The notes under the pieces were generated by a model. The model did not search any database. It saw only the letters and a list, made by a program, of their open reading frames with translations, and was not told the origin of the DNA. A program made the position numbers and the translations under genes. A stretch of DNA of 64,000 nucleotides from Allofournierella massiliensis (GTDB taxonomy: Bacteria; Bacillota; Clostridia; Oscillospirales; Ruminococcaceae), in NCBI RefSeq assembly GCF_021531255.1, contig NZ_JAFBIO010000001.1:496001-560000 (forward strand), written 5' to 3'. Below, one piece after another: positions 26,201 through 34,218 of the stretch (position 1 is the stretch's first letter; the number at the start of each line of letters is the position of its first letter).

Positions 26201-27559
26201 GATGGGCTTGCCCGGGTTGACAAAGGTGGAAAAGCTATCGGTGATCTGCCCGTTCTCCACCGTCACCGCGCTGATCTGGGTGAGAGGGTCGATGAGGGGG
26301 TTGAGGCCGGTGGTCTCGGTGTCAAAGACCACGAACCGCTGGTTCAGCCCGCCCTTGGCCTGACCATAAAGCACCGGGATCATATCGTCCACAAAATAGG
26401 CCTCGCAGCCGTAGAGCAGCTTGAAGTCCGGGTCTTTTTTCTTGATGGCGTCGGCGGCCAGGGTGGCTTCCGGGTACCCCTGCACCACTCCATGGTCGGT
26501 GATGGCCAGGGCCTTGTGGCCCATCCGGTGGGCCACCCGGACGATCTCGCCCGGGTCGCAGAAGCCGTCCATGCTGCTGAGCTTGGTATGCAGGTGGAGC
26601 TCCACCCGCTTTTGTTCGGCGGTATCCTCCCGGGCCTTGCGCTCCACGATCATCACATCATAGGGGTAGATCACATAGTCCCGCTCGTATTTATCGAAGG
26701 CGCAGTCCCCCCGCACCACCAGGGTGGAGCCGTTCTTGATGCCATCCCATTTGGCTGCGTGCTCGTCGTCCTCGCTCTGGGCCCGCACCTTCAGGTTGAT
26801 GGAACCGGTGTAGTCGGTGATGGAGACCGAATAGATCTTTTTGAAGTTGCCCTTGACCTCGCTGGCGAACACATCGCCCCAGACGGTGACCTTGCCGCCC
26901 TCGCCTCCCACCTGCTTGAGGGGGGTGAGGCCCGCAGGCTTGAAGGCCTTGCCCCAGAACACGGTGGCGGGCTTGTCCGTCAGGGCCACCCCCGGCAGGG
27001 TGACGGTGGGGCCCGAGGGGGCCGAGGCCTTGAACTGGACGGTCGGCACCTTCTCCTTCATCCGCTTTTCCCAGTCCTCGGGCTTGATTTTTTCGTCCAG
27101 CCGCAGCCGGACGGTGGGGCGCACGCCGGTGCGCTCGGCCAGCCGGTCGGCCAGCTTGCCGGGAAAACCGATGCTGTCCAGGATGCCCTTGCCGGTGGGG
27201 ATGGTGAGGTCCAGGTCGGTATTTTCCAGTTCCAGCTTGGCATGATCCAGGAAGCCGTTGACCGGCAGGCCCTCTTCCTTCATCTCGTCGATCATCTCAA
27301 AGACGGATTCCCGGGTGATCTGGGGGAAGGCAAAATAATTGTGCACCCGCAGCTCAAAACCGGCGAATTCATCCTTTAAAGAGAGGGCCAGGCGCTCACA
27401 CTGCGCCCGGCCCAGAGGGGCAGCGCTGCGCAGGTCGATCACGGCCTGCCGGCTGCCCCGTTTCAGTTCTACTTTTTCTACCAGCACCTGGCCAAAGCTG
27501 CGGCAGAATTCCTCGTCTGCCCCAAACTGGGGCCAGAGCTGGGTAACAAGTGGTTTCAC
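23270..27559 (-). CDS. polC: DNA polymerase III PolC-type alpha subunit
   Basis: This 1429-residue Gram-positive replicative polymerase has an N-terminal domain, an OB-fold (about 225-310), a split PHP domain beginning VELHLHTKLSSMDG, and an inserted 3'-5' proofreading exonuclease with FVVFDTETTGLNP and a later HHRADEDAAALARVF. The polymerase part includes a zinc motif with CPKCKHSEF and CPECGAKM, the catalytic DKEPDIDLNFSGEYQ, and GQHPGGMVVVP. The protein looks complete. It is last in the pyrH-to-polC block, 46 nt after ispG, and ends at a strong terminator. Confidence 0.97.
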   Translation of the reverse strand: MKPLVTQLWPQFGADEEFCRSFGQVLVEKVELKRGSRQAVIDLRSAAPLGRAQCERLALSLKDEFAGFELRVHNYFAFPQITRESVFEMIDEMKEEGLPVNGFLDHAKLELENTDLDLTIPTGKGILDSIGFPGKLADRLAERTGVRPTVRLRLDEKIKPEDWEKRMKEKVPTVQFKASAPSGPTVTLPGVALTDKPATVFWGKAFKPAGLTPLKQVGGEGGKVTVWGDVFASEVKGNFKKIYSVSITDYTGSINLKVRAQSEDDEHAAKWDGIKNGSTLVVRGDCAFDKYERDYVIYPYDVMIVERKAREDTAEQKRVELHLHTKLSSMDGFCDPGEIVRVAHRMGHKALAITDHGVVQGYPEATLAADAIKKKDPDFKLLYGCEAYFVDDMIPVLYGQAKGGLNQRFVVFDTETTGLNPLIDPLTQISAVTVENGQITDSFSTFVNPGKPIPAKVVELTGITDDMVRDAPSPGQALRAFMEFAGKDILVAHNAHGFDMRVLAQAAAGEGLEYDPPYIDSLSMAQALYPGLYSYRLDALNKHLELEEFRHHRADEDAAALARVFCKMLEDLNLKAITSVEDINTGLGGNREVLKKKYHHLIILVKNQVGLKNLYRIVSEAHTKYFHKRPRVPRSLLNQYREGLLIGSACEAGELYKAIVEGRSFEQLKQIASYYDFLEIQPVGNNMYMVREKIVDSPEQIREFNRTVVRLGEALNKPVVATGDVHFQEPEDAIYRSILQAGNGFKDADNQPPLYFRTTQDMLKEFEYLGREKAMEVVVTNPNLLADRIDGSFRAIPWGTYPPSIEGAEEQLRSATWEHAKAAYGDPLPKLVEERLQKELDSICGHGYAVLYVIAVKLVAFSNAGGYQVGSRGSVGSSAVAHFSGISEVNSLPPHYLCPKCKHSEFITDGSVGDGFDLPDKNCPECGAKMLVDGHDIPFETFLGFYGDKEPDIDLNFSGEYQSTVHRYTEELFGKEFVFKAGTVSGLQDKTAFGYVKKYLEERGRTVNHAEETRLALGCTGVKRTTGQHPGGMVVVPSTNEIYDFCPIQHPADDREKGVLTTHFEFKYLHDTLLKLDELGHDVPTMYKYFEELTGIPVEQVPMNDPDVISLLTSPAALGVTEEQIGSKTGTFGIPELGTPFVRQMLLEAQPKSFSDLIQISGLSHGTDVWNGNAQDLIKSGTCTISEVIGCRDSIMTYLLHKGLEPKLAFNIMELTRKGKVAKNGFPEGAEEAMREHDVPEWYMDSCRKIKYMFPKAHAVAYLIAAIRMMWYKVYHPQAFYAVYFTVRGDDIDYEAAVGGKSVAWQHLKEIDARLKEEKTAKNEDIQVSLQLVNEMLQRGYSFLPIQLGKSRATRYMVEDGKVRLPFTALKGVGEAAAIALEKAAASGEYLSIEELQMASGVSSSVMETLRSVGALGNLPESNQVSFFG

Positions 27560-27604
27560 CCGGACGCTTCCTTTCCCTTGCGGGCAGGCCCTGGGCGCTG
27601 CCCC

Positions 27605-28648
27605 TTACAGTTTATAGATCTCTTCCACCAGTTGGCCCACGATATCGCCCCGCAGCATCCGGATCTTTTCGCCCCGGATGAAGAGCAGGGCCTCGTTCTT
27701 GCCGCCGGCAATGCCGATGTCCGCCTCCCGGGCTTCCCCGGGGCCGTTCACCACGCAGCCCATCACGGCCACTTTTATGGGCTTTTTGTAGCCCCGCAGC
27801 CGCTTTTCCACCTCTTCGGCAATGGCCGCCACCTGGATGTTGGTGCGCCCGCAGGTGGGGCAGCTGATGATCTCGGGCCCGCCCACCGGGTGGCCGGCCG
27901 CCCGCAGGATGTCAAAGCCTGCCTGCACTTCCTTTTCCGGCTCGTCGGTGAGGGAGACACGCAGGGTATCGCCGATGCCTTCCAGCAAAAGGCCCCCGAT
28001 GCCCATGCCCGATTTGATCAGGCCCATCCGGTAGGTGCCCGCCTCGGTGACTCCCAGATGCAGGGGGTAATCGCACCGCTCGCTAAGCATCCGGTAGGCC
28101 TGCATCATGGTGGGCACGTTGCTGGACTTGATGGAGATGACAATGTTGTTGAAATCGTGCTTTTCCAAAAGGCGCACATGGTACAAGGCGCTTTCCACCA
28201 GGGCCTCGGGCACCGGTGCGCCGTACTTGGCCAGGATGTTCTTTTCCAGGCTGCCGGCATTGACCCCGATGCGGATGGGGATGTTTTTGGCGTTGCAGGC
28301 CCGGGCCACCGCCCGCACGTTCTCGTCCTCTCCGATGTTGCCCGGGTTGATGCGGATCTTATCCGCCCCTGCGTCCACACAGGCCAGGGCGATGCGGTAG
28401 TCAAAATGGATATCCGCCACAAAGGGAATATCCACCGCCGACTTCACCGCATCCACCACCCGCACATCCTCCAGGCTGGGCACGCTGGCCCGCAGGATCT
28501 GGCAGCCGGCCTCGGCCACCCGTTTTGCCTGGGCCACATTGCCCTCGATATCCTTGATGGGCACGCAGAGCATGGTCTGCACCGCCACCGGGTGATTGCC
28601 GCCGATGGTGAGATTGCCGATCTTTACTTCCCGCTTTACTTTTCTCAT
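27605..28648 (-). CDS. ispG: 4-hydroxy-3-methylbut-2-enyl diphosphate synthase (IspG)
   Basis: This is a 347-residue iron-sulfur enzyme of the MEP pathway, converting methylerythritol cyclodiphosphate to HMBPP. The N-terminal TIM-barrel has VAQAKRVAEAGCQILRASVP and NPGNIG. The C-terminal ferredoxin-like domain supplies the [4Fe-4S] ligands in ISCPTCGRTN and GCVVNGPGEA. The length is that of the short bacterial type. It is 14 nt after rseP in the conserved operon. Confidence 0.96.
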   Translation of the reverse strand: MRKVKREVKIGNLTIGGNHPVAVQTMLCVPIKDIEGNVAQAKRVAEAGCQILRASVPSLEDVRVVDAVKSAVDIPFVADIHFDYRIALACVDAGADKIRINPGNIGEDENVRAVARACNAKNIPIRIGVNAGSLEKNILAKYGAPVPEALVESALYHVRLLEKHDFNNIVISIKSSNVPTMMQAYRMLSERCDYPLHLGVTEAGTYRMGLIKSGMGIGGLLLEGIGDTLRVSLTDEPEKEVQAGFDILRAAGHPVGGPEIISCPTCGRTNIQVAAIAEEVEKRLRGYKKPIKVAVMGCVVNGPGEAREADIGIAGGKNEALLFIRGEKIRMLRGDIVGQLVEEIYKL

Positions 28649-28662
28649 AATTCCGTCCTTTT

Positions 28663-29781
28663 TTAGGTAAGCCGCAAAACGTCCTGGAAGGTGACGAACA
28701 CCATCAATGCCATAAGCAGGGCCATGCCTGCCATGTTGATAAAGCTTTCCGCCTTTTTGGGCACCGGGCGGCGGGCGATTCCTTCGGCCACCAGCAGCAC
28801 CAGCCTTCCCCCATCCAGTGCCGGGAAAGGCAGCAGATTGAAGATACCCAGGTTGACGGTGATCAGGGCCATCAGGCTGAACAGGTCCTTCCAGCCATAG
28901 CTGACCGCCGTGTTGATGGCGCTGACAATGCCCACCGGGCCGGAAAGGTCGTTGACGCTCACCCGGCCCCGGGCCAGGTCTACCAGAGAAGAGACGACCA
29001 GCTGCCCGTAATAGAGGGTCTGGCTGAAGGCCTCCTTGATGACCGCCACCGGTGTTTTTTCAACGGCATAGACCCGGAAGCCCAGCGCCATGGTCACCGA
29101 GCCGTCCTCCTGGGTCTGGGTATCAAAGGTAACGCCGGGCACCGAGACCTTCTGGTCGTCCCGCTTCACCACAAAATCGGCGGTATAATTTTCGGTGCGG
29201 GAGAGCTCATACAGGATATCCCCCGCCACAAAACACCGGTGGCCGTTCACCGAAAGGATCACGTCATCCACCTGCAGGCCGCTGGCCTGGCTGGAAGCGC
29301 CCTCGGTGAAATCGTGGATCTGCCGACTGGTGATATAGGGCTGGCTGCTCACCAGGATGAGCAGGATCAGAAAGCCCAGCACAAAGTTCATGATCGCGCC
29401 GGCGGCCACCACCGCCATCCGCCGCGGCACCGAGACCTCCCCGAAGGGGCGGCCGGGAGGTACTTCCATCGCCAGCTGGTCGGGCTCTCTCTGGCCCGGC
29501 AGCCGGAACAGCCCCCGGGGCGGGCCGGAGGGTTCTTCCTCCTCCTCTTCTTCCTCTCCGTTCTCCCCTTCCATGCTCACATAGCCGCCGATGGGCAGCA
29601 GCCGCAGGCTGTACTGGATGCCGTTTTTCACCCAGCAGACCAGGGCCGGGCCCATCCCGATGGAAAACTCGTTCACCCGGATGCCGCAGCGGCGGGCCGT
29701 CCAGTAATGGCCGAACTCATGGATGAGGATAACAACGCTGAATACAAAGATGGACGCTATTGTGGTGATGATCACCGACAT
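28663..29781 (-). CDS. rseP: Site-2 protease RseP/RasP family zinc metalloprotease
   Basis: This 372-residue M50B intramembrane protease has a first transmembrane helix with the zinc motif HEFGH, a central PDZ domain (ASSQASGLQVDDVILSVNGH) and, near the C-terminus, FNLLPFPALDGGRLVLL, which carries the third zinc ligand Asp. Between the first helix and the PDZ domain lies an unusual acidic run of about nine Glu (GEEEEEEEPSGPP) at roughly residues 75-85. The family cleaves anti-sigma factors and signal peptide remnants. It lies between dxr and ispG. Confidence 0.94.
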   Translation of the reverse strand: MSVIITTIASIFVFSVVILIHEFGHYWTARRCGIRVNEFSIGMGPALVCWVKNGIQYSLRLLPIGGYVSMEGENGEEEEEEEEPSGPPRGLFRLPGQREPDQLAMEVPPGRPFGEVSVPRRMAVVAAGAIMNFVLGFLILLILVSSQPYITSRQIHDFTEGASSQASGLQVDDVILSVNGHRCFVAGDILYELSRTENYTADFVVKRDDQKVSVPGVTFDTQTQEDGSVTMALGFRVYAVEKTPVAVIKEAFSQTLYYGQLVVSSLVDLARGRVSVNDLSGPVGIVSAINTAVSYGWKDLFSLMALITVNLGIFNLLPFPALDGGRLVLLVAEGIARRPVPKKAESFINMAGMALLMALMVFVTFQDVLRLT

Positions 29782-29806
29782 GAATGCCTCCCTTTTTCCG
29801 GTGGGT

Positions 29807-30958
29807 TTACAGATGGCTCAGCACATAGTCCCGGGCCATCCGGTCGCAGTCATACACGTCCTTCAGGGTATAGGTGCCGCCGTAGGTATCGCTGTCCACC
29901 ACCGCTTCCACCAGACGGCCAATATCTAGAAAGCCGATCTTATCTTCCAAAAACAGCCGCACGGCCTCCTCGTTGGCGCCGTTGGCCGCGCAGGGGCCCA
30001 GGCCCCCCTTGGCGATGGCCTTTTTGCAGGCGGCCAGGCAGCGGAAGGTCTCCTCGTCGGCCACGTCGAAGGTCAGGGTCTTGAGGGCAGCAAAATCCAA
30101 TTCGCCCACCGGGCTGGGCAGACGGTCCGGCCAGGTGAGGGCGTACTGGATGGGGATGCGCATATCCGGCAGGCCCAGCTGGGCCAGCACCGAGTTATCG
30201 CTGAACTGCACCATGGAATGGATGATGCTCTGGCGCTGCACCACGATCTGGATCTTCTCCGGCGGCAGGCCGAAGAGCCAGACCGCCTCGATCAGCTCCA
30301 GCCCCTTGTTCATCAGAGTGGCGGAGTCGATGGTGATCTTGGCGCCCATGTTCCAGTTGGGGTGCTTGAGGGCATCGGCCCGGGTCTTGCCGGCCAGCTC
30401 CTCCTTTTTCATCCCGAAGAAGGGCCCGCCCGAGGCGGTGAGGAGGATTTTGGTGAGGGTCTTGGCCGAGTGGGCGTCCTGCAGGCACTGGAAGATGGCG
30501 GAATGCTCACTGTCCACCGGCAGCAGCTTTACCCCGGCAGCCTTGACCGCCTGGGTGACCAGATGGCCGCCGGTGACCAGACTCTCCTTGTTGGCCAGGG
30601 CCACGTCGGTGCCGCTTTCCAGGGCGGCCAGGGTGGCGGGAAGCCCCGCGATGCCCACCACCGCGTTGAGCACCACATCCGCCTCGCCCAGGCCGGCCAA
30701 CTGGCGCAGGCCCTCGGGCCCCCGCAGAAGCTGGGGCGGGTTTTCAAAGCCGGCCAGTTCCCGCTCTACCCGGTCGGCGGCAGCCTCATCCACCACCGCC
30801 GCATAGCGGGGATGGAACTCCCGGATCTGCTCCAGCAGCTTTTCGGCACGGGAATGGGCAGCCAGGCCCACCACTTCATAGCCTTGCATCCGGGCCACAT
30901 CCAGGCTCTGGGTGCCGATGGAACCGGTGGAGCCCAGCAGAATGATCTTTTTAGCCAT
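29807..30958 (-). CDS. dxr: 1-deoxy-D-xylulose 5-phosphate reductoisomerase
   Basis: This 383-residue NADPH-dependent enzyme carries out the second step of the MEP pathway. The NADPH motif ILLGSTGSIGTQSLDV is at the N-terminus, ALANKESLVTGGHLV and VDSEHSAIFQCL form the metal and substrate site, and LTASGGPFFG is the flexible catalytic loop. The start at 30958 is preceded by AAAGGAGC; a longer frame upstream lacks family character. The protein is complete. Confidence 0.96.
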   Translation of the reverse strand: MAKKIILLGSTGSIGTQSLDVARMQGYEVVGLAAHSRAEKLLEQIREFHPRYAAVVDEAAADRVERELAGFENPPQLLRGPEGLRQLAGLGEADVVLNAVVGIAGLPATLAALESGTDVALANKESLVTGGHLVTQAVKAAGVKLLPVDSEHSAIFQCLQDAHSAKTLTKILLTASGGPFFGMKKEELAGKTRADALKHPNWNMGAKITIDSATLMNKGLELIEAVWLFGLPPEKIQIVVQRQSIIHSMVQFSDNSVLAQLGLPDMRIPIQYALTWPDRLPSPVGELDFAALKTLTFDVADEETFRCLAACKKAIAKGGLGPCAANGANEEAVRLFLEDKIGFLDIGRLVEAVVDSDTYGGTYTLKDVYDCDRMARDYVLSHL

Positions 30959-31044
30959 ATGATACGCTCCTTTTTCCCTGCCCGGGGTATTTTGCCCACC
31001 CAAAGAGGGGCGGCAAAAACCGGCCCGGGCGGCAGTACGCCCCT

Positions 31045-31914
31045 TTACTTGCGCAGGGCGTAGAACACCGAGGTGACGCAGCTGGTCACAAAGGGGGCGA
31101 TGAACATGACACTGTCGAACCGGTCCAGGATGCCCCCATGCCCCGGGAAGATGGTACCGTAATCCTTAATGCCGCACTGACGCTTGACCGCCGAGGCGAA
31201 CAGATCCCCCAGAATGCCCAGCACCGAGGAGAAGGCCGCCAGGATGGCCAGCAGGAAATAGAGCTCGGGGCCGATGGAACCGGCGGTAAAGGCCTCCACC
31301 CGGTTGGCGATATCCCCGTATACGGCGGTGAGGGCCAGGGCCAGGATCACCGAACCCAGCACCCCGCCCACGGCGCCCTCCACCGTCTTGTGGGGGCTTA
31401 CCTCCGGGGCCAGCTTGTGCTTGCCCAGGGCCCGGCCGGTAAAGTAGGCCGCCGAATCCCCGCCCCAGGCGATGCAGAGCACCAGCAATACGAAATACAC
31501 CGCGTCGCTGTGGTACTCGGCAGCGGGCAGCACCCGCTTGAGCTCCACCAGGGAATAGAAACAGAGTTCGATGACGGCGTTGAAAAGCAAAAAGCCGCCC
31601 AGTTTTTCCACCGACAGCGTCCGATGGTTTTTGATGACGCAGAGGCAGTAATACAGCGCCAGGCAGAAGGACAGGGGCAGGATGGCCTGCCGGGCTGCCC
31701 CCGCGTGGCCGAACATCACCACCAGGGTAAAGGGGATGGCGGGCAGGTACAGGTACAGATCCTTTTTGCGGAAACCGAAGGCCTCGTATGCCTCATGCAC
31801 GGCCACCAGACAGATCAGCGCCACCGCCACATCAAAAACGGCGGTATTGAAATTGATCAGCACAACGGCAAGCACCGCCAGGCCGACGATGGAAGTCAGT
31901 ATGCGGGTTTTCAA
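31045..31914 (-). CDS. cdsA: Phosphatidate cytidylyltransferase CdsA
   Basis: This 289-residue integral membrane enzyme with about eight hydrophobic segments makes CDP-diacylglycerol from phosphatidic acid and CTP for phospholipid synthesis. The family signature is near the C-terminus: SAVKRQCGIKDYGTIFPGHG followed by GILDRFD. The sequence GDSAAYFTGRALGKHKLAP also matches the family. It is 30 nt after uppS in the operon. Confidence 0.95.
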   Translation of the reverse strand: MKTRILTSIVGLAVLAVVLINFNTAVFDVAVALICLVAVHEAYEAFGFRKKDLYLYLPAIPFTLVVMFGHAGAARQAILPLSFCLALYYCLCVIKNHRTLSVEKLGGFLLFNAVIELCFYSLVELKRVLPAAEYHSDAVYFVLLVLCIAWGGDSAAYFTGRALGKHKLAPEVSPHKTVEGAVGGVLGSVILALALTAVYGDIANRVEAFTAGSIGPELYFLLAILAAFSSVLGILGDLFASAVKRQCGIKDYGTIFPGHGGILDRFDSVMFIAPFVTSCVTSVFYALRK

Positions 31915-31944
31915 TGGAATTTCCTCACTTTTGTTACTCCCGGC

Positions 31945-32658
31945 TCAGAGCCCGCCGAAACGGCGGGAACGCCGGTTGAATTCTTCAATGGCCAGATCCA
32001 GATCGTGCCGGGTGAAATCCGGCCACAAGACGTCCATTTCCACCATTTCGGAATAAGCTGCCTGCCAGAGCATGAAGTTGGACAGCCGTTTTTCCCCGCT
32101 GGGCCGCAGGATAAAATCCGGGTCCTTCTGGCCGCGGGTATACATGGCAGCCGAGAGGGCCGCCTCGTCGATCTGCTCCGGGCTCATCTCGCCCCGCTGC
32201 ACCTTTTCGGCCAGCAGTCTTGCCGCCCGCACGATCTCGGGCCGGCCGCCGTAGTTGACGGCGATGTTCAGGGTCATCCCGGTATTATTTTGGGTCTTTC
32301 CCTCGATTTCATCCATCAGGGACTGATAGCGGGGCTCCAGCGCCGTGCGGTCGCCCATAAAGACCACCCGGTTGTTTTCTTTCTGGTAATCAAAGGCCTT
32401 GTGCAGGTATTCGCCGAACAGTTTCATGATGGCGCTTACCTCTTCGAAGGGGCGCTTCCAGTTTTCGGTGGAGAAGGCGTAGAAAAAGACGCTTTCCACC
32501 CCCAGCTCGTTGCAGTAGCGGGTGATATCCTGGAATACCTCGGCCCCCCGCTTGTGGCCCGCGGTGCGGGGCAGCCCCCGCTGTTTTGCCCAGCGGCCGT
32601 TGCCGTCCATAATAATACCTATGCTCAGGCCCTGGGCAAAATGTTCTTTATCCGCCAT
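31945..32658 (-). CDS. uppS: Isoprenyl transferase / undecaprenyl diphosphate synthase
   Basis: This 237-residue cis-prenyltransferase makes the C55 carrier lipid for cell wall synthesis. The catalytic Asp is in GIIMDGNGRWAKQRGLP at the N-terminus. AFSTENWKRP and the C-terminal LRPSGEKRLSNFMLWQAAYSE complete the family pattern. AGGAGG lies 8 nt before the ATG. It joins the MEP-pathway genes dxr and ispG in the same operon. Confidence 0.96.
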   Translation of the reverse strand: MADKEHFAQGLSIGIIMDGNGRWAKQRGLPRTAGHKRGAEVFQDITRYCNELGVESVFFYAFSTENWKRPFEEVSAIMKLFGEYLHKAFDYQKENNRVVFMGDRTALEPRYQSLMDEIEGKTQNNTGMTLNIAVNYGGRPEIVRAARLLAEKVQRGEMSPEQIDEAALSAAMYTRGQKDPDFILRPSGEKRLSNFMLWQAAYSEMVEMDVLWPDFTRHDLDLAIEEFNRRSRRFGGL

Positions 32659-32681
32659 TGCGGTTTTTCCTCCTGTGGAAA

Positions 32682-32714
32682 CCCCGTGCCGCGCAGCCAG
32701 AGCGCGGCACGGGG
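32682..32714. repeat. 13-bp perfect GC-rich hairpin between frr and uppS
   Basis: CCCCGTGCCGCGC pairs perfectly with its complement around a 7-nt loop in the 98-nt gap. There is no T-run on either strand, so it is not a normal terminator. It may be a processing or mRNA-stability element. Confidence 0.6.
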
Positions 32715-32756
32715 CTCGTGGGTCCGGATCTTCCGGGCAAAGGCCAGAACCCTTGC

Positions 32757-33311
32757 TCAGATCTCCATGATTTCCTTTTCTTTCTCGGCGCAGATCTTGT
32801 CCACCTGCTTGATGTACTTGTCGGTGGCCTTCTGCATGGCCTCTTCTTCGGTCTTCAGGTCGTCCTCGGTGAGCTCGCCGGCCTTCTTCTTGGCTTTGAA
32901 CTTATCCAGGGCGTCACGCCGCACATTGCGGATGGCCACCTTGGATTCCTCGCCCATCTTGAGCATATCCTTCTTGAGCTGCTTGCGGCGTTCCTCGGTG
33001 GGGGCGGGGAAAACCAGCCGCAGCACCCGGCCGTCGTTGGTGGGGTTGATGCCCACATCGCTGCTCAGGATGGCCTTCTCGATGGCACGCACCAGAGAGC
33101 TGTCCCAGGGGGTAATGGTGAGGACCCGAGCCTCGGCCACGGCCACGGCTGCCACCTGGTTGATGGGGGTGGGGGTACCATAGTAGTCTACAGTGACCTT
33201 GTCCAGCACCGCGGGGTTGGCCCGCCCGGCACGGATGGCCGCCAGATCCTTTTCCAGGTGGCGGAGGGTGCTTTCCATTTTATCCTCGTAGGGTTTGGTG
33301 TTGGCGCTCAT
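32757..33311 (-). CDS. frr: Ribosome recycling factor
   Basis: This 184-residue factor, with EF-G, splits post-termination ribosomes. It has the full two-domain pattern: the helical N-terminus LRHLEKDLAAIRAGRANPAVLD, the beta-rich middle VDYYGTPTPINQVA, and the C-terminal helix with RRDALDKFKAKKKAGELTED. The start is placed at 33311 because AGGAG is 8 nt from that ATG and only 2 nt from the ATG at 33317. It is 60 nt after pyrH. Confidence 0.96.
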   Translation of the reverse strand: MSANTKPYEDKMESTLRHLEKDLAAIRAGRANPAVLDKVTVDYYGTPTPINQVAAVAVAEARVLTITPWDSSLVRAIEKAILSSDVGINPTNDGRVLRLVFPAPTEERRKQLKKDMLKMGEESKVAIRNVRRDALDKFKAKKKAGELTEDDLKTEEEAMQKATDKYIKQVDKICAEKEKEIMEI

Positions 33312-33371
33312 AATCATTACTCCTTTTCATACAGTTTTGGGGAAAAGCCGGGCCCATGCCCCGGCGATATC

Positions 33372-34079
33372 TTATTCTTTTACCAGGGTGCCCACCGCAT
33401 CGCCCCGCACGGCGCGGGCGATATTTTCGGGCTGGCCCAGATCAAACACCAGCACCGGCAGGCCATTGTCCCGGCAGAGGCTGGCGGCGGTGCCGTCCAT
33501 CACGGCCAGGCGATCTTCCAGCACCCGGGTGAAGGTGAGGGTGTCGTAGCGCACCGCGTCCGGGTACTTGTGGGGGTCCTTGTCATATACGCCATCCACC
33601 ATGGTGGCCTTGAACATGGCGTCGGCGCCGATCTCCAGCGCCCGCAGGGCCGAGGCCGTATCGGTGGAGAAGAAGGGGTTGCCGGTGCCGCCGCCGAAGA
33701 GGACCACCTGGCCCGCCTCCAGGGCTTTCACCGCCTCATCCCGCACAAAGGGGGCCGCCACCTGGGGCATGGCCATGGCGGTCTGCACCGTGCTTTCCAC
33801 CCCCAGCTGCCGCAGCATATCCGAAACGGCCAGGCAGTTCATCACCGTGGCCAGCATGCCGATCTTATCGGCGCAGGTGCGCTCCATATCGCCGCTGGAA
33901 CGGCCACGCCAGAAGTTGCCGCCCCCGACCACAATGCCCACCTGGGCGCCCAGGTCCCGGGCCTGTTTGACTCCTTCGCAGATGGAGCGCATGACATTTT
34001 CGTCAAAACCGGAGCCCTTCTCGCCGGCAAGCGCCTCGCCGCTCAGCTTTAACAGGATCCGATGGTATTTGATATTCAT
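33372..34079 (-). CDS. pyrH: UMP kinase
   Basis: This 235-residue bacterial UMP kinase of the amino-acid-kinase fold converts UMP to UDP. The glycine-rich N-terminus is ILLKLSGEALAGEKGSGFD; VGIVVGGGNFWRGR and GTGNPFFSTDTAS are the diagnostic motifs. It is the first gene of the pyrH-frr-uppS-cdsA-dxr-rseP-ispG-polC run; the usual rpsB and tsf do not precede it. A TTTACA-17-TAAAAT promoter stands about 45 nt upstream. Confidence 0.96.
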   Translation of the reverse strand: MNIKYHRILLKLSGEALAGEKGSGFDENVMRSICEGVKQARDLGAQVGIVVGGGNFWRGRSSGDMERTCADKIGMLATVMNCLAVSDMLRQLGVESTVQTAMAMPQVAAPFVRDEAVKALEAGQVVLFGGGTGNPFFSTDTASALRALEIGADAMFKATMVDGVYDKDPHKYPDAVRYDTLTFTRVLEDRLAVMDGTAASLCRDNGLPVLVFDLGQPENIARAVRGDAVGTLVKE

Positions 34080-34118
34080 CCCTTATTTCACCGCCTGACA
34101 GTTTCATTATTAAGCTTT

Positions 34119-34147
34119 ATTTTACAATAAAACCAGGTGGATGTAAA
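34119..34147 (-). promoter_or_regulatory. Promoter of pyrH operon
   Basis: Minus-strand TTTACA and TAAAAT are separated by 17 nt in an AT-rich stretch 40 nt before pyrH. Confidence 0.6.
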
Positions 34148-34152
34148 CCACA

Positions 34153-34194
34153 AAAAGCGCGCCCCCGGGAGAATGTCCCCAAAGGCGCGCTTTT
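34153..34194 (-). terminator. Terminator of the Spo0A-like operon
   Basis: AAAAGCGCGCC pairs with GGCGCGCTTTT, with a T-run on the minus strand, directly after the kinase-like gene and before the pyrH promoter. Confidence 0.75.
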
Positions 34195-34218
34195 CAAGGT
34201 TTTGCGGATGGCATGGCC

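Noticed and set aside
18109-27379. Very long plus-strand open frames (over 1000 codons) opposite cotH/ispDF/cdaA and opposite polC
   Set aside because: They are exact antisense of well-supported genes, have low-complexity His/Gly/Pro/Gln-rich composition and no ribosome binding sites. They arise from codon bias in GC-rich sequence.
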